From positions 1,612,001 to 1,676,000 of the forward strand of contig OX595986.1 in the NCBI GenBank assembly GCA_951394045.1: a stretch of DNA of 64,000 bases, in the 5' to 3' direction. This DNA is from Nitzschia sp. DOCU1 (Eukaryota; Bacillariophyta; Bacillariophyceae; Bacillariales; Bacillariaceae). Position numbers and translations under genes: made by a program. Below the pieces are notes generated by a model. The model was not told where the DNA came from, searched no databases, and saw nothing but the letters and a program-made list of their open reading frames with translations. This document shows positions 38,926 to 49,615 of this stretch, one piece after another; position 1 is the first letter of the stretch, and every line of letters starts with the position of its first letter.

Positions 38926-41900
38926 TTAGTTATTATCCTCTGGTAACTCAGCAGCTAAGCATGCAATCTGTTCTTCTCCAAGATCGGTCGACAAAATTGT
39001 AGCACGAAATGATTCCATCATCGCAAGGTATTGCTCGGATGGTGCAAAAGAAATATCTTCAGGAAGCGCGGATACCAAGAATACTCCTGCCAACGTGCGC
39101 ACTCTTGACAATACCACGTATGCCCAGTTACGGGTCTTGCACCATTCCACCACCACCAAATTATCAACGGATTTCCCTTGCAATTTGTGCACTGTGGTTG
39201 CGTAGTTCAAAACGCACGAAAGGTGTCCGAGGTCCATCTGCTGGTTAGAGCGACCAGTAGAGCTCATTTCTTTTGGGCAAGGAAAGTTTACGGTCACAGG
39301 TTTTGTTGTCGGAAAAATTTTGAACTGCCCCACAAATGCTGGCGCATGCATGGTGTCGTAGCGCAACAGGATGTGATCGACGTCTTTGATATCCACTGTG
39401 TTGACCCAGCGCCCATGAACTTTCATTGGAACCATTTTTGCATGTGGCTTTGTTACCACTCGAACAAATTGGGCACAAGTCCCATTCGCTATCCCGTTTT
39501 TCACATCAAAGTTTTCGCTCATCATCAATTCACATCCTTGGAAGAGGGCAAGAAAAGGATCCACCTTGTATGTTCTTGTACTTGCATCAGCATCTGAGCA
39601 GAATTCCCACAAATCTTTGAGATGGACATCGCTCACTACCCCCTTTGTGACAGTCCAATTTCCGGAACTCCGAATGATCACAGCGCCATCTGGAATAGGC
39701 TGCGCACGGTCAGCACAATGAAACTTGCGTAGATATGTGCGCACCACACTTGCATTGATTTCGGCACGTTTGCGGTTAGTATGTACAGCGTAACGTGCCG
39801 TGAGGTTCTGTGGAACAGTCAAATTGTTGTCGTATATCTTGCGTGTCCGTAATATTTTGCGCAGGTCTGAATCATTGCCATCTCGCGCCTGCGCCATTGC
39901 GCGTCCAAAAACTGGATCATCCTTGTAGCGATGCATACCATCAAGCTCGACCATGTGGGTAAGGCACAGGTGCCAAAGGGGACTAGGACCACCATGAAAT
40001 ATAGGTTCACCGCCAATTCCATCCAATTGGCAGAAGTCCCCCAGAAAAAGGATGGGAATTTTTCCATATGGCAAATGGGGGCTTTCTGTGAGCCTTTGCA
40101 AACGCTTGCTCAGTTGTTTTAATGTAGTTTGTGTTGCGAAGGAGATTTCATCCACTACATTTAACCTTGTATCAAGGAATTCCAGCCTGTCGCTATCAAC
40201 AAATCTTCTTTTCATCAAACCAAACTGGCGGCAGGTAGTATCACCAGTTATTGCTGTGGCAGCAGACCCAGTAATGGCACTGAGTCGGATGGTGTTGGCT
40301 GTGAATTGATGGCCAAGGTGCCCACTGAATGCACGCGCATAGGCCATGAGAGATTCCAAAATCCTTGCTGTGCTCAACCATTATAATTAGCAACAAAACT
40401 TGATGGTGTACATTCTGCCCAGTAATAATCAACTTACACTTTCCAGCCCCACCTGGTCCAGTAACAAACATCGCAAGTGGGTTCCCTTTTTGTCGCCATG
40501 TCTGCGCCAATTCTTCTAGACGACGTTTTTCACGAAAATGACCAGGCCCCGTTGCGCCAGCATAAAATGACAAGATGTAAGTTGCTGCCAATATTTCGAA
40601 TGCACGTTGTTGTGCAGCATCAAGCTTATCCGTTTTACCCCATTTAATGACTGATGCAGTGGATCCAGTTGCATATTTAGGTAAATTGAGGGATCGCCCC
40701 ATTGCACCATTGCTTGCCACAACAAGGGTGTTTAATTGTGCCAAGTGACAACTGAAACGCCCTCCTGAAACACCAGTATACATCGATGCCGTTACACTTC
40801 CTTCCCCTTGAATTCCAGTCACGGAGGGTTCACAAGGCTCAAAGGTTGGAATAGTGTCATCAATCCCTACCCCATTGCTTATGTTGCCAATACCAGCAAA
40901 GGTGGGGTCCACCGTATCAATGTCAGTGTTGGACATGTGGCCACGACCAAGACCCAGCATAGCTTGCGCAAGGTTCGCCTGTGCTTGTAGAGTATTTGCC
41001 ATCACTCCCTCGTCTTCATCATCTACAACCTCCCCTTCATCCGAAATGTCCAACTCCGTACTGCAGGATAAGGCGTCCATGGGCATATCAACACGCAACG
41101 AATTGTGAATATCTTGAACATTGTTGGCATATCGCTTGATTTCCTCACGCTCGTAGTCATCATCATCCTGATTAAGGTCGTGCCAAAATGATTGGAAGGC
41201 CTCTTGATATGTTCTATGCGCACCCAATATTTCATCAAACTCTTGGAAGGGTTTGAATAGCATTAAAAATCGTCGACAATATTTCTCTCTTACCCCAAAG
41301 AAAGCTGAATTCGTGTTTGATAGTTCTGAATTCAATAGTGAACCCCCACAATCACTTGTGCTGCCCAACCAATTCCAAGGAAAATATCCCACTCTGTCGC
41401 CTGCGACCATTGCAATTGCATAACATCCATGCAGGGGGTGTTTGATTGTGAATCTGTAGACTTCGTTGAAATTCTTTTCCGCCATTGCAATAGGCATTAC
41501 GTCAGTCCTCTCATAAAACTTAAAGAATGACATATCCTTCAATGTTGTATCTCGGTAGAGATAGTTCATCGCCTTGTGAGTCCAGGTAGGCTTACCACCT
41601 ACGGATGGGAAGGTGCCCGAGGACTCTTGATCAAGTAGCCATGATTCGGTACTGAACACGGGAACGGACACAGTACGATGCGAAAATCGAAACCTCGATT
41701 TGTGCAGAGCTAAATAATGTGCCATTGGGGCTGCGCAAACGTGGGCATTGCATTGCGCATACACCCCACCCAAAAGTCGCTTGAAGCCTTCCTGTCGGGG
41801 AGTAACAGGATCTGGAGGTGACTCTGGCTGCGCATACCTGTTTATCATTCGCGCAATAACTTCCGCCACTTTGGAATATGCCTGCATTTCTTCCTTTTGC

Positions 41901-44728
41901 TGTGCTTTTGCCTGGTACCCAGTAACATAGAATACGCACGGTCCATTCATTGCAACCATAACATTGGTATTGTAACCAAGAGATTTCGTTAAAATGGGAG
42001 AGTGGGTATTCATAAAAGCATCCCGTAAAGTACGAGCTGGGGTAAAGCGAAACATGACATACTCCGTCGACTCTCCAAACAAGTCGAACCATAAATCCGA
42101 TGTTGGTTTTGGTGTCAACTCATCATGCCTACAAGGTTGGTTGGGTAGCTTGGCGTAGCATTCACATCCTTTTGCAAAACATCTTCTTGTATGCGTAGTG
42201 AAATGATGGTTGTGGAACACATTCGACATGAAGTAACGTCTTTGTCGCAGCTGTGGTACCTGTGTGCACCAATCAACATTCATTTGCTCATTGAACAAGT
42301 AATGGTCAATTCTTGCGTTTACATCGGGAAACTCGAATTGAGATGATTCCATCACAAAATTGATTGCATCAGCATTCAAATTATCAATGCGCAACTCCCT
42401 CCCGCAACTGCATGTTGCTAAATGACCCGTGTGCTCATTGCATTTTCGCTTGTGTCGCATTTCCCTGATTTGTTGCTCACTGACCGCTTTGATTTCAGGA
42501 TCCCTTCGGCGACGTTTGTGATGATGATAGTCTTCCATTCCTCCTTGTCTGCTTGGCCGCTTTTGGTGAGAACAGTCGGCATGCCCAAACCGAGGAAAAT
42601 CACTAAAAATGCAAGTTTGCGTACCTCCATCTTCGATTAGTTTTGCGCTGGCAATTGAACTTGCAAATTTCAAAAGCTGTTTCTGCGCATAGAACTTTGT
42701 CATCTTCTTTGTTGATTTGCATTGTACTTTCTTCATCAATGGTCTCCAGTCTTTCACAAACAACAAGAAGTGACCATGCAAAGTCTTGCGCCCCTGCTCT
42801 TCTGTGGCCAGGCACCAAGCTTCCAGCTCACCACAGATTCCCACCCCTTTTGCTTTATTAGCTGCGGAATCCCATTGGAACAAGTGTTCGATAACAAGTG
42901 TCACGATTCGATCATATTCTTCTGCACGATTCGATCATATTCTTCTGCACATAGCCCTGGATATGTAGAGCGGCAATTCTGTCGAACCAAGTATTGCTCA
43001 TAGATGACCTTATTTGATGTGGCTTCTGCCAAGTCTGGAGGTTGGTATTTGAAACGTTCTTCTTCTGGTAAAGCATACAAACATATACGATAATTTCGCT
43101 TGTCGTCTGGGGTCAGAGTCAGAAACACTGCTGGAAGGCCAAACCGCATTACATGTCCAAAATATTGTTTGCGTGCCGTTTGCGCTGCTTCATTGGTGTG
43201 GGGTAAATCACCACAGGTGGCATGAACCGATTGTAAATATTGCGCACCACGTGCGCTTGAATGCTGACTTGAATGATGATTCCGAACGGCTTCTACGGCC
43301 TTGTTGAGGTCTGCAACAGTCATTGCGCCAATTTCTTCAGCAAATGAGTTCCCACTGCGCTGTCTGTAGTTTGCTTTCAGGCAAACGTCCTTGAATATTA
43401 CCTCCTTCATGAGCAGATTGAATACGATCAAGATGAACAATGCGCAATGAAATGCACGGTTTCCGTGCTTCAGGTACTTCCTCAAAACATCATTTTGCTT
43501 GCGCTGAAAGACTTGCGCGAGATGATAAACATTTTTCAGACGTTCCAGTGCAGGATCTCCGGGTAAGCCTGAGTGCCCATATGGAAAAAGCAAAGGAAAT
43601 GCACGTGCAACACCATTACCATCGTAGTCTGGTACTACGGCTGCACTGGGTCTCGCATGAATGCTGGCATTGAAGTTGCCCTCGGGAAATTTCGCCATGA
43701 CATACTCCCGAAATTCCGTCTGAGATTGGAATCCTGCTGTTAATTCATTAGCATTGGATCCATCTGGAAGAACAATTGTCACGCTAACTTGATTTTCCAA
43801 AATGATGTTTTGATCAGGGAGTAAGTCATCTCTGCCCCTGAAAGAATGTAAAGTTTCTGTGTTGGTGAGACCAGTTTTTTATTTTTTTGCGCTGCAATAT
43901 TGACACTTACATCCTCTCTTCATGAACATATGGCTGCGGAACAGTAGTAGGAATCTCCATATCGGTGTAATTGAAATTGTTAGCTTTCAACCAACGGAAT
44001 GCCCGAATGACTTTGTCAGCATCGATCAATACTTGGCGCCTTGCAGTTGCAGCTTGTTCAGAGGTGAAAGGTCCACACAGCACCACCAACAGCTGACCTC
44101 GTAACCCAGCTTCACTCAGATTGTTCAAATGGCCAACTATATTTTCTGGCTGGTGGTCATAAAATGTGTGCCACCCTTTTATGTGCTGGTGACAACCACC
44201 AAAATATATCCAAGTTTGACAAGCTGTGCGCACAGTGCTTACTAAAGCCAGCTCAACGTCATTAAGACAGGTGAGCTCCGGGGGAGGGGTTCCCACCATG
44301 TAACCCATAATGATTGCATCTTCTGGGGGATACTTGCGGTCCCTGCACTTGTCTTTAAACTGTTGGAAATGTGTATTGCAGTGGCTGCACAAGGCTATTG
44401 CTTTCCTATTGGTATCTATCACACTGCGTGGTGATAGCACAAATTTACTGAGTGACGGACACTTTGGTACCTTGTAGTGTGCTACAAGGCTGGCTGGATA
44501 GACAGTTTGCACTTTCTTGTGCGTCATTTTGGCTTGGTCCGCTTTTTGAGCCAACTCTTGGATGTCTAACCATTGAAAAACTCGTCCCTCCTTTTGCATG
44601 GAGTCACACACTGCGCAAACAAGTGGATGGTGCACACCGTCACTGTCGACAAAAACGCAGCTGCGTAAAGCTTGCTCGAAGTCGTGGAGCAATTTGCTTT
44701 CCTCTTCTGCAGTCGGGTAACACACCAT
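38926..44728 (-). pseudogene. Helitron Rep-helicase (RepHel), frame broken once
   Basis: There are three exons on the minus strand: 44728-43911, 43837-40438 and 40367-38926. Introns are 73 and 70 nt. The N-terminal part resembles DUF6570 (GYMVGTPPPELTCLNDVE...). The Helitron_like_N region follows (FPLLFPYGHSGLPGD). Rolling-circle Rep motifs are present: FGLPAVFLTLTPDD, the His-x-His motif LHGHFLLF, and two tyrosines in YVTGYQAK. The C-terminal Pif1-type helicase has GPGGAGKS (across the last intron), VVDEIS, FLGDFCQLDG, TVHKLQGKS and AYVVLSRVR. The only break is a 23-bp tandem duplication at 42903-42948 between Rep motifs 1 and 2, which introduces a stop. With a single copy there the frame would be about 1878 codons. 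Confidence 0.88.
42903..42948 (-). repeat. 23-bp tandem duplication disrupting RepHel
   Basis: Copies 42903-42925 and 42926-42948 are identical. On the minus strand the coding reads AEEYDRIV, then a duplicated shifted QKNMIES and TGA, while the other frame resumes at TLVIEHLFQWD. The duplication is out of frame by two. Confidence 0.92.
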
Positions 44729-45265
44729 GGTTCATTAGCTGTCTCACTCTAACAACAATATTGTGTGCCAGGCAAAATAACGGCTGCGCAAAGTTTGATG
44801 TGCGCGTTAAGCGATACAGAAAGATGTGCACCAACTCGATGCGTTTAAATGCATTTTTACAGCTCATTATAATCTGCTATATGTATATTTCTCCGTATAT
44901 GAACATTGACTCGCACAATTGGATGCACGTCTTGCGCTGTCCGTGATACTTAGACTGTCAAATATTTTTACAAGGACCATAGTATTACCAAGCTTTAAAA
45001 CATGCAAGGCTAGTGATAATAGATGTCTAGATTCTTGACGAGCAGCGCATTAACAATTCAACGGCATCGGGTTTGCGACAACTCACTATTAAGCCTGCAC
45101 ACTTACATTGTATTTCTGCTTGATTAAAAACAGATCATCTAACGGTAGCACAATTCCAAAAAGATCATTCAACGTCTGCGCAACGGATGATTTAGAGTTG
45201 CCATTCAGCAGCGTTCATGATTTTATCCCACTCATAATCTTGGATTTCATCAATCATTTACCATC
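44729..45265. other. Divergent promoter region inside the Helitron block
   Basis: 537 nt between the minus-strand RepHel gene and the plus-strand 237-codon gene, presumably with promoters for both. It carries two TGCGCA words (44785, 45177). AT-rich with ATATGTATAT and GTATATG stretches near 44880. A 164-codon plus frame spanning 44452-44946 overlaps RepHel and is considered incidental. Confidence 0.4.
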
Positions 45266-45979
45266 ATGTCGAAAAAAGATCAAAGCCCAGCCAAGAAGCC
45301 AGGAAAGGAGCCCGATGAAAATGCCAAGATGCCGGCCAAGAAGCAAACTTTCATCAAATATGCAAGTCCTTCGAAATCCGGAAAACCTCCACCTTCTCCC
45401 AAGAAAAGGACTCCCATGCGCATTGTTTGTATCAACTTCTCTGCGGTTTTGGAGTTCGAGATCTACATGTACGAAAAGTCGCAAGACGATGACGGTTTTA
45501 CGCACAACATCAGTCGCTACATACGTGACGAGTATGGCGACCTCAAGTGTGACGAATTCGACAAGTGTAACTTCACTGCATCTTTGGTGCGTCGTGCACC
45601 TTTCTCTAACAACGCCGAGATGAAGAACTTGGGCAACAAGTACATGCGCCACATTTTTATTCGTTGGCCAACCGAGGGTGAGTCCACTCCTGAAACACGT
45701 CAGCAAGGAATGGAAGGACTCAAGGCATTGATCAATGATCGTCGTTTTCATGCATTCGTCCCAGATAATATTGTGCTGGAAGACCGCACAGACTATGATG
45801 CAACCCCCCCCTTCTCGATGGATCAGTTCATGCATAATGATGCGATCGATGTGGCTCTCAAGCAAGCCATCAATGAATCTGAATGGACCCGTGACTTTAG
45901 AAACAAGTACCCAGACTTGGCGGCCGTCATTTGGAGGGGAAACTACCCCAGTGACTACGGTAGAAGCCTTGGCTTTTAG
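45266..45979 (+). CDS. Cargo gene 1 of the Helitron block, unknown protein
   Basis: The single-exon product is 237 residues. The N-terminal 50 residues are basic and Pro/Lys-rich (KKPGKEP, PAKKQ, PPPSPKKR), looking like a nuclear or DNA-binding tail. Residues about 50-237 appear to be a compact mixed alpha/beta domain with conserved-looking stretches (TPMRIVCINFSAVLEFEIYM; FSMDQFMHNDAIDVALKQAI; AAVIWRGNYPSDYGRSLGF). No known family is recognised. It lies divergent from RepHel and convergent with cargo gene 2 (85 bp between stops), and carries the block's TGCGCA word at 45417. A role in element replication (for example single-strand binding) is conceivable but unsupported. Confidence 0.7.
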   Translation: MSKKDQSPAKKPGKEPDENAKMPAKKQTFIKYASPSKSGKPPPSPKKRTPMRIVCINFSAVLEFEIYMYEKSQDDDGFTHNISRYIRDEYGDLKCDEFDKCNFTASLVRRAPFSNNAEMKNLGNKYMRHIFIRWPTEGESTPETRQQGMEGLKALINDRRFHAFVPDNIVLEDRTDYDATPPFSMDQFMHNDAIDVALKQAINESEWTRDFRNKYPDLAAVIWRGNYPSDYGRSLGF

Positions 45980-46063
45980 ACTCTCACTGAGTACTATTGT
46001 GTGAAATGTAAGAATAAAATAAAACCAAAAAATATGTGTAAATTCTTCTACTTAGTTAGTTTA

Positions 46064-49000
46064 CTACTCCTTCGTTGGCTTCTTGTGCTTTTTGTGCTTC
46101 TTGTGGTGCTTCTTATGTTTTTTCTTTTTCTTGCTGCGACTTTCTTCCTCTTCGTGGTCTTGCGCATCCACTTCCACTTCCTCAGCTTTCCTCTTCTTGT
46201 GGCCATGAGTGTCGTTTTGCTCCTTCTGCACCTCTTCTGTCTGCCCGACCTTCTCCATGGCATCCTTTTCCTCTTCCTTGTCTTGCGCACCAACTTCCAC
46301 TTCGTCCGCCTTGCTCTTCTCTTGGCGATCACTGTCCTCTTGTTCCACCGCATCCTCCAAACGGCATGGAAGTGTCTGCGCATTGTTGGCTTCTCTCTCT
46401 TTGTGGAGACTACTGTCGTCTTGCCCCTTCTGCGCATGTGTTGTCTGCACGGGCTTCTTCTGCGCATCCACTTCGTCAGTCTTTCTTTTTGGGCTGGGGC
46501 TGTCTTTCTGCTCTTCCTCGGTTGATGCATCTTTCAACCTGAAAGCCGTGCCTTCTTGTCCATCCTCCTTGGGTTCTTGCGCCGAGTTTGCGTTCGCTTT
46601 CTTTCCACCAAACTCAAAGGCGTAGGCGATCCTGGTTAAAAGACCTGAAGATTTCTGCGCATCGTTGGCCTTCCTCTCCTTGTGGAGACTGCTGTCGTCT
46701 TGCCCCATCTGCGCATCTGTTGGCTGAACGGGCTTTTTCTGCGCATCAACTTCGACAGTCTTTTCTTTTAAAATGGGGTAATCTTCCTGCTCTTGCTCTG
46801 TTGACGCATCATCTTCATAAGGTTCACCCGTTCCGACATAATCGGTTTCTTCTGTTGCTTGCGCAGCCTTCCTTAACGTTGTGCCAGTCTCCCTGCCTTG
46901 AATCTTGGTGTCATGCGCTGTGCTGGACTTTGTGCTGCTGGATCGTGTAGTTTTAGAAACAAATGAATTGGTTGAAGAAGAAGAAGTTGACGAACTGGAG
47001 GAAGTAGAAGAATCATTTTTCTTCATCATCTTCTGTGGTGGCTCTTGTACCTCACTGCTGCTTGAAGAGCTGTTGCTACTACTCGAAGAACTGGAAGACA
47101 TAGAACATTCTTCACCTCCGACTGCTTCAGTGACTGGTGCTTCGTGCAACTCTGCCTCTGGCTCTGACTCATCAATTGAAATGACATCCTTCGCCGATTG
47201 CTTAGCTAAGCGCGGCTTCGGCTTTGCAGATCGGTCGGGCTGTTTACGAACTGCCTCTATCCCCGACACATGTGAGAAAACTTATCAATTCATACATGGA
47301 CAAATGGCACACTTACCTGCTCCATGAGAAGCCTTGGGCGTCTTGCCATTAGGCTTAAATTCATCCTCATCGTCCTCTGGTGTCCCCTCTGAGCTTCCCT
47401 CGTCGATAGTTCCACTCCCTGCTGTGGCACCCATTGCACCACCTGATACTGACCCGAAATTAACTCCGCTGGACTCTGTGATCCAATTCGCTACCTTGCC
47501 CGTCATTTGTTCGATATTACCCAACTTTTCCATCAATTCCTTCATGTTTGTTTCCAATGCCTCGATTCGGGCACCTTGGGTCAGGCGCTTCTGACGTGGT
47601 TTTGGTTTCTGTTGCGCAACTGGCGCAGGCTTTACCTTGGGTTGCGCAAGCTTTGCGATGGTCGGTGGTACCTTCTTCGGTGAGCTTGCTACTGCTGGAG
47701 ACTCTGGTGCTTTTCCTCCCTTATGTAGCTTCAGCCGACCATGGTCCAGGTCTTTCACCCAATTCCTGACGGCAATTGGGTATCCAGTTACCTTGTAGGC
47801 AATGCTTTCTTTCAAACCAATTTTACCCATTCGGTCATATGTCCTAAAGGCAACCACCACGTGCGCTTCCCTTCCACTGTACTTGTAATCCTTGTTGGGA
47901 TTTAATTCCAAAGGTACACTTATGTGCGGTAGCACCAAATGATGAACAATCAAAACGGACAAGGTCTGCATTGCCTTGCAGTTTCCTGTAGGTGGTGCCG
48001 CTGATTTTCTCTGTGCATTGGGTGGCGTTTTCTTCGCAAAGAAAACCTCGTTCAGCATTGTCTCCTTCGAACTGCTGCACAACGCCCGCAGTTTCGAGAA
48101 GTTGGAGCATGATTCTGGTACGAAACCAAGAAGCAGCCAACCAAATTTGCGCATTAGCTCAAACTTCTGTTCTCCAACTAAGTAACGAAAGAATTCTCGA
48201 CTTTTGCGAAACAGTGTTAGAAAACATTAATTGACAACTTTTGCATTGAAGGATTCCACTTACACCTCCTTTTCGACTCCTGCACTGTCTAATTTAGTCA
48301 AGGACATGTAAATCAAAAGTAACAAAATCCGGGCTCCCCAGACGTCCTTTTTTTCGGTTGGATCTCCCTCCACCGTAAAGTCCTTCCATCCTTCAGGGAA
48401 CAACTCTCTGTTCAGCGGCAAGCCGTCTTCCGAGAACACGTCTTCCATACTTGTTGCACAGTCCTCACCAGAGAGTTCCATCTCAATTAGCTTCTCCATT
48501 GCATAGACGATTGTCTTATAATTTACTTTGTGCTTGTTCTTCAAAACAAACACTGTTCGATTGTTAGATTGTTTGTGCACTTTTTTACACTTGTGCCTCT
48601 TTTCACTTACTCTTCCAAATTTGTGCCACCCGTGACATTTCCGGAGACCCAAACATAAACATTGGCGTCTTGCACATCATCTCCAGTGCAAAAATATTTA
48701 TGGCTTGCACTGCTGCAAGATTTGACTGATCCTCATGACCCCAGTGCGGAAAGCTTGCTGCATCCTTCCCATCTTCTTTTGCCTTCTTCAACACTTCCTT
48801 CATGTACGATGGATATTTCAGAGCTACATCCTCATCGTAATCACTTTCGTATTCTTGCTTATCGTAAGAATCCACCGCTTCCTTCAAAAGCTTCTTTGCT
48901 GCGCGTTTTGCTTTCTTCTTTTCATCATCTGCGCCAGCTTCCTCTAGCCCGCCAACTCCCAATTCCCTCAATTGAGCCATGTACTCATCTTCGTCAAACT

Positions 49001-49106
49001 CTTGCACGGCCTTTGGCTCAGTTGCGCGAACCATTTCGGCAATTATTCGTCTCCTCGTCAATCCTCGCTTTTTGTGTCCTTCATATTTCTTGCGCTGCTG
49101 CTGCAT
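46064..49106 (-). CDS. Cargo gene 2 of the Helitron block, 953-residue repeat protein
   Basis: There are four exons on the minus strand: 49106-48611, 48552-48264, 48200-47317 and 47256-46064. Introns are 58, 63 and 60 nt, all with GTAAGT donors, and all phases agree. The N-terminal 390 residues look folded and helical (YPSYMKEVLKKAKEDGKD; YKTIVYAMEKLIEMELSG; LVGEQKFELMRKFGWLLLGF). Next is a Pro/Lys linker, then a coiled coil (ARIEALETNMKELMEKLGNI) near 515. The last 400 residues are low-complexity with Ser runs, then about four imperfect 40-60-residue repeats built around EVDAQKKPVQ, QDDSSLHKER and a final KKKKKHKKHHKKHKKHKK tail. A nuclear, nucleic-acid-binding protein is likely. No family is recognised. 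Confidence 0.72.
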
Positions 49107-49615
49107 TCAGGCTCCAAGCAAACGCCAAATTCTTCACACGGAATCTTCGTTCCTTTCGCCAGCCGTGTTCTTGGCGATTTCCCCTCTCCGATCCTGCTGT
49201 ACTTTCGTCACCGTCGAGTTCTATAGCGATTTTTTTACTTAAAGGGGGACCCGTTTTCCCTAATTCTTCCTATCGTTTCGTACGTTGCTCTTATCTACAT
49301 TCGTATACTCGCATTTTGTTCGGAGACATCTTGTTCCGTGCCAGGTCCTGTCGGCCAAAGCCGAGCCTACCTACCATATATACAATATTCGTGAATGTAT
49401 GTGAATGTAAAATGATGCCGCGACCTTTTTGACTTTTATGGATACACAAAAAAGTTTGGAACGTGCTCTTTTGTCTTCGATAAGGATACCGCACCGCACT
49501 GTCATTGCATTCCATTCTTCGATCCATCATTACACACACAACGCACTTACAGTCAGCGTCTTCATCATCACAACTGAATGACCCCCGCACCCCATATCGT
49601 GACAACAACACAAAA
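49107..49615. other. Right boundary zone of the Helitron block and SGNH upstream region
   Basis: 509 nt upstream of both the minus-strand cargo gene 2 and the plus-strand intact SGNH gene. It contains the candidate right inverted repeat (49242-49252). From about 49440 it becomes host-like and near the SGNH start aligns with the region upstream of the first copy (AGCGTCTTCATCAyCACAAC). No perfect CRE like that of copy 1 was seen here. Confidence 0.45.
49242..49252 (-). repeat. Candidate right terminal inverted repeat
   Basis: The plus strand reads AAGGGGGACCC, the reverse complement of GGGTCCCCCTT. It differs from the left copy at one of 11 positions. Confidence 0.35.

Larger units (their letters stand above)
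38474..49252 (-). mobile_element. Putative 10.8-kb mobile unit: Helitron RepHel plus two cargo genes
   Basis: The limits are proposed, not proven. Inverted GGGWCCCCCTT sequences at 38474-38484 and 49242-49252 (each with ATCGC some 11-14 nt further in) bracket a block with its own composition: about 30 TGCGCA hexamers between 39096 and 48153, against about 8 elsewhere in the window. The block contains a Helitron-type Rep/helicase gene, a 237-codon gene and a 953-codon gene. All five introns inside are 58-73 nt with GTAAGT donors. The block separates the second SGNH gene from what looks like its own promoter duplicate. Whether the cargo genes belong to the Helitron, or to a different transposon hosting it, is unknown. 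Confidence 0.5.

Noticed and set aside
46001..46625. Hydrophobic plus-strand frames of 138-174 codons resembling membrane proteins
   Set aside because: Antisense shadows of the Lys/Glu-rich repeats of cargo gene 2.
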